This document shows positions 1 through 6,238 of a stretch of 10,273 nucleotides of DNA, piece by piece. Position numbers and translations under genes: made by a program. Position 1 is the first letter of the stretch, and every line of letters begins with the position of its first letter. The DNA comes from Gammaproteobacteria bacterium (GTDB taxonomy: Bacteria > Pseudomonadota > Gammaproteobacteria > Eutrophobiales > Eutrophobiaceae). Location: NCBI GenBank assembly GCA_016198885.1, contig JACQHV010000039.1, forward strand, positions 1 through 10,273, read 5' to 3'. The notes under the pieces were generated by a model, which was not told the DNA's origin, ran no database searches, and was given only the letters and a program-made list of their open reading frames with translations.

Positions 1-73
1 GTTTACTAGGTATACAGGCTGTTCTCCATAACTTATTATAGTTATTGTGAAAATTATCCCTTGATATCCTGTC
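1..73. other. Left-edge intergenic stretch, no gene supported
   Basis: This stretch lies downstream of ispA. Read on the minus strand it contains a short inverted repeat at 28-45 (arms ATAACT and AGTTAT with a 6-nt loop) and an exact TATAAT at 40..35, but no -35 element at normal spacing. A GGAG follows at 27..24 in minus orientation, but the ATG next to it meets a stop after seven codons. In many gammaproteobacteria dxs follows ispA, so this could be the leader of an off-window gene. That is inference from gene order only. Confidence 0.3.
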
Positions 74-964
74 TCATTTTCTCCTTTGCACAATATAATC
101 TGCTATCCAGCGCAGTGGGTCAGCCACACTGTCGAAATGCTTTAGGCTATCCAATGCTTCTGTATGAAGTCTTTGGGCCGCCTCTTTTGCGCCATCCATT
201 CCAAGTAAATTTGGATAGGTTGGTTTATTTCTTTGCATATCAGAACCTTGTGGTTTGCCTAATGTTTCTGTATCGCTCTCTACATCCAGAATGTCATCCT
301 GTATCTGGAAGGCAAGGCCTATACATTTGGCGTAATGTGAAACCTTTTCAAAGGCTTCTGGATCGACATCATTTGCAGAGAGTGCCCCGAGTTCGACACT
401 TGCCCTGATCAGGGCTCCGGTTTTATGGATATGCATGTTTTCCAATTCTGCAATATTCAACTGCTGCCCTACGGCTGCGAGATCTATGGCCTGGCCACCT
501 GCCATTCCTCTTGATCCGCTGGCTTGTGCCAGGATATCAATCATCACCAACCTTTGTTTCGCACTGACTTTAATCTCAGGAGCGTGTGCCAGAACGTGGA
601 AGGCAAGGGCTTGCAGTGCATCACCGGCCAGTATGGCAGTTGCTTCATCAAAGGCCTTGTGACAGGTTGGTCTGCCCCGTCTCAGATCATCATTATCCAT
701 GGCCGGCAAGTCATCATGGATAAGGGAGTAGGCATGGATCATCTCCACGGCACAGGCCGGACCGTTCAAGGTGCCGAGGTCTACACCAAATGTTTCACCG
801 GTGGCATAGACCAGAACAGGGCGAATGCGTTTGCCATCCCCAAGTACAGCGTAACGCATTGCTTTATGCAGATGCCGTGGTTGTAAATCAGCAGCGGGTA
901 ACCAGTAGTCAAGTGCGGTTTCTACACAGGACTGATAAACCTGCAAGCGTTCAGATAGCGACAT
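74..964 (-). CDS. ispA: Farnesyl diphosphate synthase (geranyltranstransferase)
   Basis: A 296-residue class I trans-prenyltransferase. It condenses isopentenyl diphosphate with dimethylallyl and then geranyl diphosphate to make C15 farnesyl diphosphate, the precursor of ubiquinone side chains, undecaprenyl carrier and other isoprenoids. It acts in the cytosol. The sequence shows the isopentenyl-binding GDGKRIRP at 42-49 and the first aspartate-rich motif at 84-90 (D84, D85, D90). That motif has the two-residue PAM-type insertion of bacterial FPP synthases and an aromatic Y79 five residues upstream, consistent with C15 product length. The second aspartate-rich motif is DDILD at 223-227. Length matches the family. 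It starts with ATG only 3 nt after the xseB stop, so it is probably cotranscribed and translationally coupled; no strong Shine-Dalgarno is visible. Confidence 0.96.
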   Translation of the reverse strand: MSLSERLQVYQSCVETALDYWLPAADLQPRHLHKAMRYAVLGDGKRIRPVLVYATGETFGVDLGTLNGPACAVEMIHAYSLIHDDLPAMDNDDLRRGRPTCHKAFDEATAILAGDALQALAFHVLAHAPEIKVSAKQRLVMIDILAQASGSRGMAGGQAIDLAAVGQQLNIAELENMHIHKTGALIRASVELGALSANDVDPEAFEKVSHYAKCIGLAFQIQDDILDVESDTETLGKPQGSDMQRNKPTYPNLLGMDGAKEAAQRLHTEALDSLKHFDSVADPLRWIADYIVQRRK

Positions 965-967
965 GCT

Positions 968-1213
968 TTATTCGCTGTTATCACTTGAATCGAAGTCTTG
1001 CAATTTTTGTTTGCCGTCTTTTTCAAGCAAAATCTGAACCTTTTGTTCTGCCTCGGACAGGGCCTTTTGGCATGTCTTGGTCAATGCAATACCACGTTCA
1101 AAATATCTGAGTGATTCCTCCAGACTCAGATTACCTTGTTCCATTTTTACAATAAGCGCTTCGAGTTCCTCCAGTGCCTTCTCAAAATCTATATCATTGC
1201 GTTTTTTAGGCAC
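968..1213 (-). CDS. xseB: Exodeoxyribonuclease VII small subunit
   Basis: An 81-residue protein of the XseB family, the small subunit that assembles in several copies with XseA to form exonuclease VII, which degrades single-stranded DNA to oligonucleotides in the cytosol. The diagnostic core is present at about 9-62: DFEKALEELEALIVKMEQG, then LSLEESL, FERGIAL and a helical QKALSEAEQKV segment. The acidic tail DSSDNSE is variable in the family. The start is GTG, chosen because it lies 4 nt after a GGAGG (1222..1218, minus) and just before the conserved region; the ATG two bases upstream is in another frame. xseA is not in the window, as is common because it is usually unlinked. It is the first gene of the xseB-ispA operon. 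Confidence 0.95.
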   Translation of the reverse strand: MPKKRNDIDFEKALEELEALIVKMEQGNLSLEESLRYFERGIALTKTCQKALSEAEQKVQILLEKDGKQKLQDFDSSDNSE

Positions 1214-1303
1214 ATCCCCTCCATCCTGCGTTAAGGTTTATAAATGATTTATCAGGATGATTTTTATTGTATTGCATCATCCCTTGAGAATACTAATCTT
1301 GCC

Positions 1304-1379
1304 GCAAAATCCCTGATTTTTATGTGGCCCATGTAGCAGATAGCACGCTGTACGTCATCAGTGTTTATCAGGATTTTGC
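1304..1379. repeat. Long-spaced inverted repeat upstream of the rubrerythrin promoter
   Basis: The left arm, GCAAAATCCCTGAT at 1304-1317, is mirrored by ATCAGGATTTTGC at 1367-1379. The arms match over 13 positions with one extra C in the left arm, and 49 nt separate them. The left arm also contains a small internal palindrome (AAAATC, CCT, GATTTT at 1306-1320). The right arm ends 7 nt before the candidate -35 of the rubrerythrin promoter. It could be a regulator site pair, a folded leader on either strand, or chance. No reading frame in it is convincing. Confidence 0.45.
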
Positions 1380-1386
1380 AAGGCGA

Positions 1387-1415
1387 TTGACAGTAATTTT
1401 GTGCTGCGATAAAGT
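1387..1415 (+). promoter_or_regulatory. Candidate sigma-70 promoter of the rubrerythrin gene
   Basis: A consensus -35 TTGACA at 1387-1392 is followed, after exactly 17 nt, by TAAAGT at 1410-1415, a 4 of 6 match to the -10 consensus. Transcription would start near 1422, giving a leader of about 68 nt before the ATG at 1490. An inverted repeat at 1424-1444 lies just past the predicted start, as expected of a repressor site. Confidence 0.55.
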
Positions 1416-1423
1416 GTACTCTA

Positions 1424-1444
1424 AACTTAGACAAAGTCTAAATT
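1424..1444. promoter_or_regulatory. Operator-like inverted repeat at the rubrerythrin transcription start
   Basis: TTAGAC (1427-1432), AAA, GTCTAA (1436-1441) form a perfect 6-bp inverted repeat. Allowing one mismatch, it extends to 9-bp arms over 1424-1444. It directly follows the predicted transcription start of the rubrerythrin gene. The size and symmetry suit a dimeric repressor such as a member of the Rrf2/IscR or Fur/PerR families, but it does not match any consensus well enough to name the protein. Occupancy would block transcription of the peroxide-reduction cluster. Confidence 0.5.
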
Positions 1445-1489
1445 CACTAAAAATTTACATGATATTACAACTCAAGGAGGTATATTCCT

Positions 1490-1903
1490 ATGGCACTTAA
1501 AGGCAGTAAAACAGAAAAAAATCTAAAGGACGCATTTGCAGGTGAATCACAAGCCAATCGACGATACCTGTATTTTGCCCAGAAGGCGGACGTGGAAGGT
1601 TATAACGATGTCTCTGCGGTTTTCCGATCCACGGCTGAAGGTGAGACAGGCCATGCCCATGGCCATCTGGAATATCTGGAAGAAGTAGGTGATCCCGCAA
1701 CAGGCAAGCCTATCGGGACCACTTCTGATAACCTCAAGGCTGCGATAGCCGGTGAAACCTACGAATATACTGATATGTATCCAGGGATGGCAAAAATGGC
1801 ACGTCAGGAAGGTTTTGAAGAAATTGCCGACTGGTTTGAAACCCTGGCCAAGGCAGAGCGTTCTCATGCCAATCGCTTCCAGAAGGCGCTGGATGCGCTG
1901 TAG
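1490..1903 (+). CDS. Rubrerythrin, short form without rubredoxin domain
   Basis: A 137-residue ferritin-like diiron protein. Rubrerythrins reduce hydrogen peroxide to water in the cytosol, mostly in anaerobes and microaerobes. The pseudo-symmetric ligand set is visible: E19 (in AGES), E52 and H55 (in EGETGHAH), E89 and E92 (in AGETYEY), and E123 and H126 (in AERSHANRF). Classical rubrerythrins continue into a C-terminal rubredoxin domain with two CxxCG knuckles. Here the protein stops after the four-helix bundle, contains no cysteine, and has no CxxC coding downstream in any frame, so it is a genuine short form. It therefore needs a separate electron donor. The ribosome binding site AAGGAGG (1474-1480) is near perfect with a 9-nt spacer, suggesting strong expression. 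A hairpin terminator follows. The next two genes probably belong to the same functional cluster. Confidence 0.94.
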   Translation: MALKGSKTEKNLKDAFAGESQANRRYLYFAQKADVEGYNDVSAVFRSTAEGETGHAHGHLEYLEEVGDPATGKPIGTTSDNLKAAIAGETYEYTDMYPGMAKMARQEGFEEIADWFETLAKAERSHANRFQKALDAL

Positions 1904-1932
1904 GCCTGATATATACTGATCCGAGTGTTATA

Positions 1933-1963
1933 AGAACCGGGTTATTACCCGGTTCTGATTTTT
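1933..1963 (+). terminator. Intrinsic terminator or attenuator after rubrerythrin
   Basis: A perfect 10-bp stem (1933-1942 with 1947-1956, arms AGAACCGGGT and ACCCGGTTCT) closes a TATT loop and is followed by GATTTTT. This is a textbook intrinsic terminator 29 nt after the rubrerythrin stop. The next gene starts only 27 nt beyond the T-run, with no obvious promoter between. The hairpin therefore probably acts as a partial terminator, keeping rubrerythrin mRNA abundant relative to the downstream genes. Confidence 0.85.
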
Positions 1964-1989
1964 AAAATGTCTGTTTTAATCAACTTTCA

Positions 1990-3336
1990 ATGAGTGACAC
2001 AAAATCTGAAAGAAAAGAGGGTAGTCTGGAGGCACCGATACGCCATCCTATCAAGTGGCAGGATCCCGGGTATTACAATGAAAACGCCCTGTTTACGGAA
2101 ATGGAACGTATCTTCAATATCTGTCATGGTTGCCGCCGCTGTGTCAGTCTCTGTCATGCCTTTCCAACCCTGTTCGATCTGGTGGATGAATCCACTACCA
2201 TGGAGATCGATGGTGTAGCCAAAAAAGATTATTGGAAGGTCGTTGAACACTGTTATCTCTGTGATCTTTGCTATATGACCAAGTGCCCTTATGTGCCGCC
2301 GCATGAGTGGAATGTGGACTTTCCGCACCTGATGCTGCAGGCCAAAGCCGTACGATATGAACAAGGCGGGGGTAAACTCAGGGATAAAATATTGGCTTCA
2401 ACGGATGCAGTAGGGCGAATTGCCGGAATACCGGTAATTGCACAAACCGTAAACGCGGTAAGTAAAAATACTCTCCTTAGAAAGGTTATGGATAAAACTA
2501 TCAGGATCCATCCAGATGCCAAATTACCGGAATATCACAGTAACAACCTGCGTAAAAGGTTTGCAAGAAAAAACAAGGTTGAGCTGACAGCAGAGTCAAC
2601 GGGTAATACCCGCGGTAAGGTGGTTATATTTGTAACTTGCTATGGCAATCGAAACGACCCACAGATAGTTGAAGATCTAATTGCAGTTTTTGAACACAAT
2701 GGCATTCCGGTGGGATTGACTGAAAGGGAACGCTGTTGTGGCATGCCCAAACTCGATCTGGGTGATTTGAAGGCAGTTGAACAGGCAAAGGACTTTAATA
2801 TCCCTGAATTGATCAAATTTGTTGATGACGGCTGGGATATAGTTGCACCTGTTCCTTCCTGTGTCCTTATGTACAAGCAGGAGATCCCGCTGCTGTTCCC
2901 GGAAGATCCCGAAGTTAAAAAAGTCCAGGGGGCCATATTTGATCCCTTCGAATATCTGATGCTGAGGTACAAGGCGGGTAAATTAAACAATACATTCAAA
3001 CATTCCCTTGGCAAGGTGGCTTATCACGTCCCCTGCCACCAGCGTGTCCAGAATATTGGATTGAAGACAAAGGAAATCCTGTCGCTCGTTCCGGGCACAA
3101 CCATTGAAGTTATCGAACGTTGTTCAGGCCATGATGGCACTTATGCAGTAAAAAGTGAAACTCATGCCATTTCCATGAAGATTTGCCGTCCGGTAATAAA
3201 TAAAATCAAACAGGGTGAAATAGATCATTACATCAGCGATTGTCCGATGGCCGGACATCAAATCGAAAACAGTCTGGATGACGAATCGAAGACAGAAAAT
3301 CCTTTTACATTGTTGCGACATGCATACGGAATTTAG
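1990..3336 (+). CDS. GlpC/heterodisulfide reductase-like Fe-S protein with CCG domains
   Basis: A 448-residue electron-transfer protein with two N-terminal [4Fe-4S] motifs and two C-terminal cysteine-rich CCG domains, as in GlpC and HdrD-type proteins. The first motif is C45, C48, C51, C55. The second is C88, C91, C94, C99-P, with four rather than three residues before the last cysteine. The first CCG domain shows C217, C249-C250-G and C291. The second shows C349-H, C378 in CSG where CCG is usual, and C418. No signal peptide or membrane helix is evident, so it is cytosolic or membrane-associated through a partner. GlpA and GlpB are not adjacent, so I do not call it the glycerol-3-phosphate dehydrogenase subunit. 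Position after rubrerythrin suggests it passes electrons to it, which is inference. The ATG has no Shine-Dalgarno; an in-frame stop at 1963-1965 and the lack of other start codons after it exclude a longer form with a usual start. Confidence 0.88.
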   Translation: MSDTKSERKEGSLEAPIRHPIKWQDPGYYNENALFTEMERIFNICHGCRRCVSLCHAFPTLFDLVDESTTMEIDGVAKKDYWKVVEHCYLCDLCYMTKCPYVPPHEWNVDFPHLMLQAKAVRYEQGGGKLRDKILASTDAVGRIAGIPVIAQTVNAVSKNTLLRKVMDKTIRIHPDAKLPEYHSNNLRKRFARKNKVELTAESTGNTRGKVVIFVTCYGNRNDPQIVEDLIAVFEHNGIPVGLTERERCCGMPKLDLGDLKAVEQAKDFNIPELIKFVDDGWDIVAPVPSCVLMYKQEIPLLFPEDPEVKKVQGAIFDPFEYLMLRYKAGKLNNTFKHSLGKVAYHVPCHQRVQNIGLKTKEILSLVPGTTIEVIERCSGHDGTYAVKSETHAISMKICRPVINKIKQGEIDHYISDCPMAGHQIENSLDDESKTENPFTLLRHAYGI

Positions 3337-3350
3337 TAAGAAATAACAAC

Positions 3351-3935
3351 ATGAAAAAAATAACTCGTAATAATCTTTATACACTAGAGAAATATGCTGA
3401 AATCCGCAGGGAATTTCGTGACAAGATACTGGTGCATAAAAAAAACCGGCAATTGCCTATTGGCCCAAATGCCACTTTGTATTTTGAAGATGAGTTGACT
3501 ATTCAATATCAGGTCCAGGAGATGTTGAGAGTAGAACGTATCTTTGAACCGGATGAAATTCAGGGTGAACTTGATGCCTATAATCCATTGATACCGGATG
3601 GTACTAACTGGAAAGCAACATTCATGATTGAATTTGATGATCCGGATGAACGAAAGCAGCAACTGTCACGGTTAATCGGTATTGAAACCTGTGTATGGAT
3701 AAAAGTAGACGATTTGGATCGGATAATGCCAATCGCAGATGAGGATATGGATCGAACAACTGAAGATAAAACTTCCTCAGTCCATTTTCTCCGGTTTAAT
3801 ATCAATACGGAAACAATCGCTGCCTTGAAGCGGGGTGCATCTCTGTCAGCGGGTATCCATCATTCGGCCTATCAATATACAGTCGATCCAGTACCCGATA
3901 ATATCAGGCAATCATTATTAAACGACCTGAATTAA
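3351..3935 (+). CDS. DUF3501 family protein
   Basis: A 194-residue protein that I recognise as DUF3501 by its N-terminal pattern: a YAEIRREFRDKILVHKK-like segment at 15-31, LYFED at 43-47, and YQVQEMLRVERIF at 53-65. The family has no assigned activity. The sequence is soluble in character, with no signal peptide or transmembrane helix. It is rich in acidic and basic residues and has one cysteine (C114), so it is unlikely to hold a Fe-S cluster alone. H29-K30, the conserved E58 and R60-E62, and the paired H170-H171 late in the protein are visible candidates for metal or substrate contacts, but this is speculation. It starts 14 nt after the Fe-S gene with a weak ribosome binding site and is almost certainly cotranscribed with it. 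From memory, DUF3501 genes often accompany rubrerythrin and GlpC-like genes in proteobacteria, so a shared redox role is the best inference. Confidence 0.85.
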   Translation: MKKITRNNLYTLEKYAEIRREFRDKILVHKKNRQLPIGPNATLYFEDELTIQYQVQEMLRVERIFEPDEIQGELDAYNPLIPDGTNWKATFMIEFDDPDERKQQLSRLIGIETCVWIKVDDLDRIMPIADEDMDRTTEDKTSSVHFLRFNINTETIAALKRGASLSAGIHHSAYQYTVDPVPDNIRQSLLNDLN

Positions 3936-3956
3936 TTTTTTACGTTTTTTGCAAGG

Positions 3957-3985
3957 TTGCAATTTCTGTGCTGTTTTGTGATACA
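3957..3985 (+). promoter_or_regulatory. Weak candidate promoter for parE
   Basis: In the 107-nt gap before parE, TTGCAA (3957-3962) is followed after 17 nt by GATACA (3980-3985), a poor -10. TTGCAA is itself repeated 8 nt upstream (3949-3954, GG between), giving a small self-symmetric pair over the -35. No hairpin terminator for the preceding operon is visible, only T-rich runs at 3936-3950. Read-through into parE is equally possible. Confidence 0.25.
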
Positions 3986-4028
3986 TTCTGCATTCATTCA
4001 GTTATTTCATTAACCAGTTTAGTCGTTT

Positions 4029-4036
4029 GAGGTAGG
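4029..4036 (+). promoter_or_regulatory. Ribosome binding site deciding the TTG start of parE
   Basis: GAGGTAGG ends 6 nt before a TTG at 4043. There is no in-frame ATG or GTG between the upstream in-frame stop TGA (4028-4030) and the conserved N-terminus of ParE, so this site fixes TTG as the start codon. Confidence 0.7.
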
Positions 4037-4042
4037 CTAATT

Positions 4043-5929
4043 TTGGTAAAGAACTACGACGCGGCCGATATTGAAGTATTGACAGGCCTTGAACCGGTGC
4101 GAAAACGACCCGGGATGTATACCGATACCACCCGTCCCAATCACCTCATCCATGAAGTTGTCGACAATAGTGTAGATGAAGCCATTGCAGGCTATGCCGG
4201 CAAAATAGAAGTAATCCTGCATAAGGATAGTTCGGTGACCGTCAGCGATGACGGTCGAGGCATGCCTGTCGATAAACATCCGGGTGAAAAGGTTTCCGGT
4301 GTAGAGGTAATTCTTACCCGGTTACACGCTGGAGGTAAATTTTCCAACAAGAATTATAAATTTTCCGGTGGTCTGCATGGTGTAGGTGTATCGATCGTTA
4401 ATGCACTGTCCAGCCACCTGGAAGTGTGGGTCAGGCGAGATGGCAAGGAATATAACATGGCCTTTGCAGGGGGGGAGAAAAAATCAAATCTCGAAATAAT
4501 CGGTGAAGTAGGCAAACGAAATAATGGTACAACCATCCGATTCTGGCCCGATCCAAAATATTTTGACAGTCCAAAGATCAATGTGCCCAGATTGAAACAT
4601 GTATTGCGTGCAAAGGCAGTCTTATGTCCGGGCCTCGTTGTACAATTAGTTGACGAAATGGACAATGAAAATACGGAATGGTGTTATCAAAATGGGTTGA
4701 AGACTTATCTGGCAGAACAGCTTGAAGGACAGGAACTCCTGCCACCTGAACCTTTTATGGGAACGATGGAAGGACATCATGAAGCAGTTGATTGGGCTGT
4801 CCACTGGTGTCCGGAAGAAGGTGAATTAATCACTGAAAGTTATGTCAATCTTGTGCCCACCATGCAGGGGGGAACACATGTCAATGGTCTGAGACAGGGA
4901 CTTCTGGATGCCATTCGGGAGTTCTCTGAGGCAAGAAATCTCCTGTCCCGTGGTGTCAAGCTTACTGCCGATGATGTCTGCGAATGTTGCAGTTACCTCT
5001 TGTCCGTGAAACTGGATAATCCACAATTTGCCGGACAGATCAAGGATCGTCTGACTACGCGCGAATGTACCGCATTTGTTTCGGGTGTTGTTCGCGATGA
5101 ATTCAGCCATTGGCTGCATCAACATGTCGAAATGGGAGAAAGAATAGCCGGGCTTGCAATCTTACACGCACAACAACGCCTCAAAACCAATAAGCAGATC
5201 ATAAGAAAAAAAATTACTGGTGGTCCAGCCTTGCCGGGAAAATTAGTGGATTGCACTCTTCAGGATCCAAATGTTTCCGAACTTTTTTTGGTGGAAGGCG
5301 ATTCTGCTGGGGGATCAGCAAAACAGGCACGGGACAGGGAATTCCAGGCGGTCATGCCTTTGCGGGGCAAGATTCTCAATACCTGGGAGGTGGATTCAGC
5401 AGAGGTGTTATCATCCAGGGAGGTCCACGATATCAGCGTAGCAATAGGAGTTGATCCCGGATCCAAAGACCTGAAAGGCCTGCGTTATGGAAAGATTTGT
5501 ATCCTTGCTGATGCCGATTCCGATGGAATGCACATTGCAACATTACTTTGTGCGTTATTCGTTAAACATTTTCGTCCACTTGTTGAAAATGGACATATTT
5601 ATGTAGCCATGCCCCCGCTGTATCGGATAGACATTGGGACAGAGGTGTATTACGCCCTCGATGATGCTGAAAAAGAAGGCGTTTTGGATCGGATTGCCGC
5701 AGAAAAGAAACAGGGTAAAGTTAATGTTCAGCGCTTTAAGGGCCTGGGGGAAATGAATCCTTTACAATTACGGGAGACAACCATGGCGCCGGACACACGC
5801 AGGCTGGTACAACTAACTCTCCCAGGCAACAATAAAGCAGATAAATTACTGGATATGCTACTGGCTAAAAAGCGGGCGGCAGATCGAAAAGATTGGCTTG
5901 AAACCAAAGGTGATATGGCATCACTTTAA
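4043..5929 (+). CDS. parE: DNA topoisomerase IV subunit B
   Basis: A 628-residue ATPase subunit of topoisomerase IV, which with ParC unlinks replicated daughter chromosomes and relaxes supercoils using ATP. The GHKL ATPase domain comes first: E38 in the catalytic position, N42, DDGRG at 69-73 and GGLHGVG at 109-115. The transducer domain follows, with K400 in ALPGK. The TOPRIM domain has EGDSAGGSAKQ at 418-428 and the metal-binding D490, D492, D494. PLRGKILN (439-446) and RFKGLGEMNP (564-573) are present. Length and colinearity match gammaproteobacterial ParE, and the sequence is distinct from GyrB, which carries an extra insertion of about 170 residues. Translation starts at TTG. A short minus-strand gene and parC follow. 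Confidence 0.97.
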   Translation: MVKNYDAADIEVLTGLEPVRKRPGMYTDTTRPNHLIHEVVDNSVDEAIAGYAGKIEVILHKDSSVTVSDDGRGMPVDKHPGEKVSGVEVILTRLHAGGKFSNKNYKFSGGLHGVGVSIVNALSSHLEVWVRRDGKEYNMAFAGGEKKSNLEIIGEVGKRNNGTTIRFWPDPKYFDSPKINVPRLKHVLRAKAVLCPGLVVQLVDEMDNENTEWCYQNGLKTYLAEQLEGQELLPPEPFMGTMEGHHEAVDWAVHWCPEEGELITESYVNLVPTMQGGTHVNGLRQGLLDAIREFSEARNLLSRGVKLTADDVCECCSYLLSVKLDNPQFAGQIKDRLTTRECTAFVSGVVRDEFSHWLHQHVEMGERIAGLAILHAQQRLKTNKQIIRKKITGGPALPGKLVDCTLQDPNVSELFLVEGDSAGGSAKQARDREFQAVMPLRGKILNTWEVDSAEVLSSREVHDISVAIGVDPGSKDLKGLRYGKICILADADSDGMHIATLLCALFVKHFRPLVENGHIYVAMPPLYRIDIGTEVYYALDDAEKEGVLDRIAAEKKQGKVNVQRFKGLGEMNPLQLRETTMAPDTRRLVQLTLPGNNKADKLLDMLLAKKRAADRKDWLETKGDMASL

Positions 5930-5936
5930 TTTCAGG

Positions 5937-6116
5937 CTATGTATTGATTGCTTTAAGGGTGTCAGTTGGCATCTGCGGTGCATAATAGTGCAGAGCATTA
6001 AGAATTTTCTCGAATTCCATGTCAGATATTACCATTGCAGCTGACTTTTCAGTCAGTCTGAAATAAAGTGCAGATATGGCCAGGAATCGTTTAATACGTT
6101 CATCGTTGGTATACAT
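5937..6116 (-). CDS. Small hypothetical protein between parE and parC
   Basis: A 59-residue minus-strand reading frame that I do not recognise. Its case rests on signals: AGGAG (6127..6123) lies 6 nt before an ATG at 6116, and a TTGGCA/TATACC promoter pair lies just upstream. The frame stays open toward the parC start (another ATG at 6251), but that longer version would run over the parC ribosome binding site and is less likely. A second ATG at 6122 abuts the AGGAG and is too close. The peptide reads like a real soluble protein: a charged start MYTNDERIKRF, a likely helix to about residue 25, a second helix (MEFEKILNALHYY) at about 33-45, and a short tail. It has no cysteine and no clear transmembrane segment. 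It ends 7 nt from the parE stop, tail to tail, without a terminator. It fills almost the whole 309-nt gap between parE and parC. Confidence 0.5.
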   Translation of the reverse strand: MYTNDERIKRFLAISALYFRLTEKSAAMVISDMEFEKILNALHYYAPQMPTDTLKAINT

Positions 6117-6122
6117 TGCCAT

Positions 6123-6127
6123 CTCCT
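6123..6127 (-). promoter_or_regulatory. Ribosome binding site of the small minus-strand gene
   Basis: AGGAG on the minus strand with a 6-nt spacer to the ATG at 6116..6114. It favours the 59-residue form over the longer frame and over the ATG at 6122, which directly touches the AGGAG. Confidence 0.5.
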
Positions 6128-6141
6128 GATTTACTTTTTCA

Positions 6142-6169
6142 GGTATATCATCAGCAGGAAATCTGCCAA
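6142..6169 (-). promoter_or_regulatory. Candidate promoter of the small minus-strand gene
   Basis: On the minus strand TTGGCA (6169..6164), a 5 of 6 match to -35, is followed after 16 nt by TATACC (6147..6142), a 4 of 6 match to -10. Transcription would begin near 6135 and give a leader of about 19 nt carrying AGGAG. It fires away from parC. Confidence 0.4.
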
Positions 6170-6225
6170 AGAAATGACAGCGATATGAAATTTTGATGAC
6201 AAGCGTCCTGTATTCTGTATCTAGC

Positions 6226-6230
6226 GGAGG
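6226..6230 (+). promoter_or_regulatory. Ribosome binding site deciding the TTG start of parC
   Basis: GGAGG lies 8 nt before TTG at 6239. No in-frame ATG is available before the conserved ParC N-terminus, so TTG is the start. No convincing -10/-35 pair for parC is visible in 6117-6225; the best, TTGATG (6193-6198) with TGTATC (6216-6221), is weak. Confidence 0.75.
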
Positions 6231-6238
6231 ATAAAAAA

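Noticed and set aside
35..40. A promoter on the minus strand from an exact TATAAT
   Set aside because: No -35 lies 15-19 nt upstream, there is no extended -10, and no start codon that stays open is visible before the window ends.
61..1110. Several plus-strand frames of 75-120 codons over ispA and xseB
   Set aside because: They are antisense shadows of two genes whose conserved motifs are complete. Their peptides are low in recognisable features and lack ribosome binding sites.
1255..1282. Hairpin GGATGAT / ATCATCC upstream of xseB
   Set aside because: The 7-bp arms are separated by a 14-nt loop with no T-run in a useful place, so there is no clear role.
1904..1932. A frameshifted rubredoxin domain after the short rubrerythrin
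   Set aside because: No frame after the stop encodes a CxxCG knuckle, and a terminator follows at once, so the short form is genuine.
1990..3336. Calling the Fe-S protein GlpC of anaerobic glycerol-3-phosphate dehydrogenase
   Set aside because: glpA and glpB are absent from both flanks, the neighbours are rubrerythrin and DUF3501, and the CCG motifs differ from GlpC.
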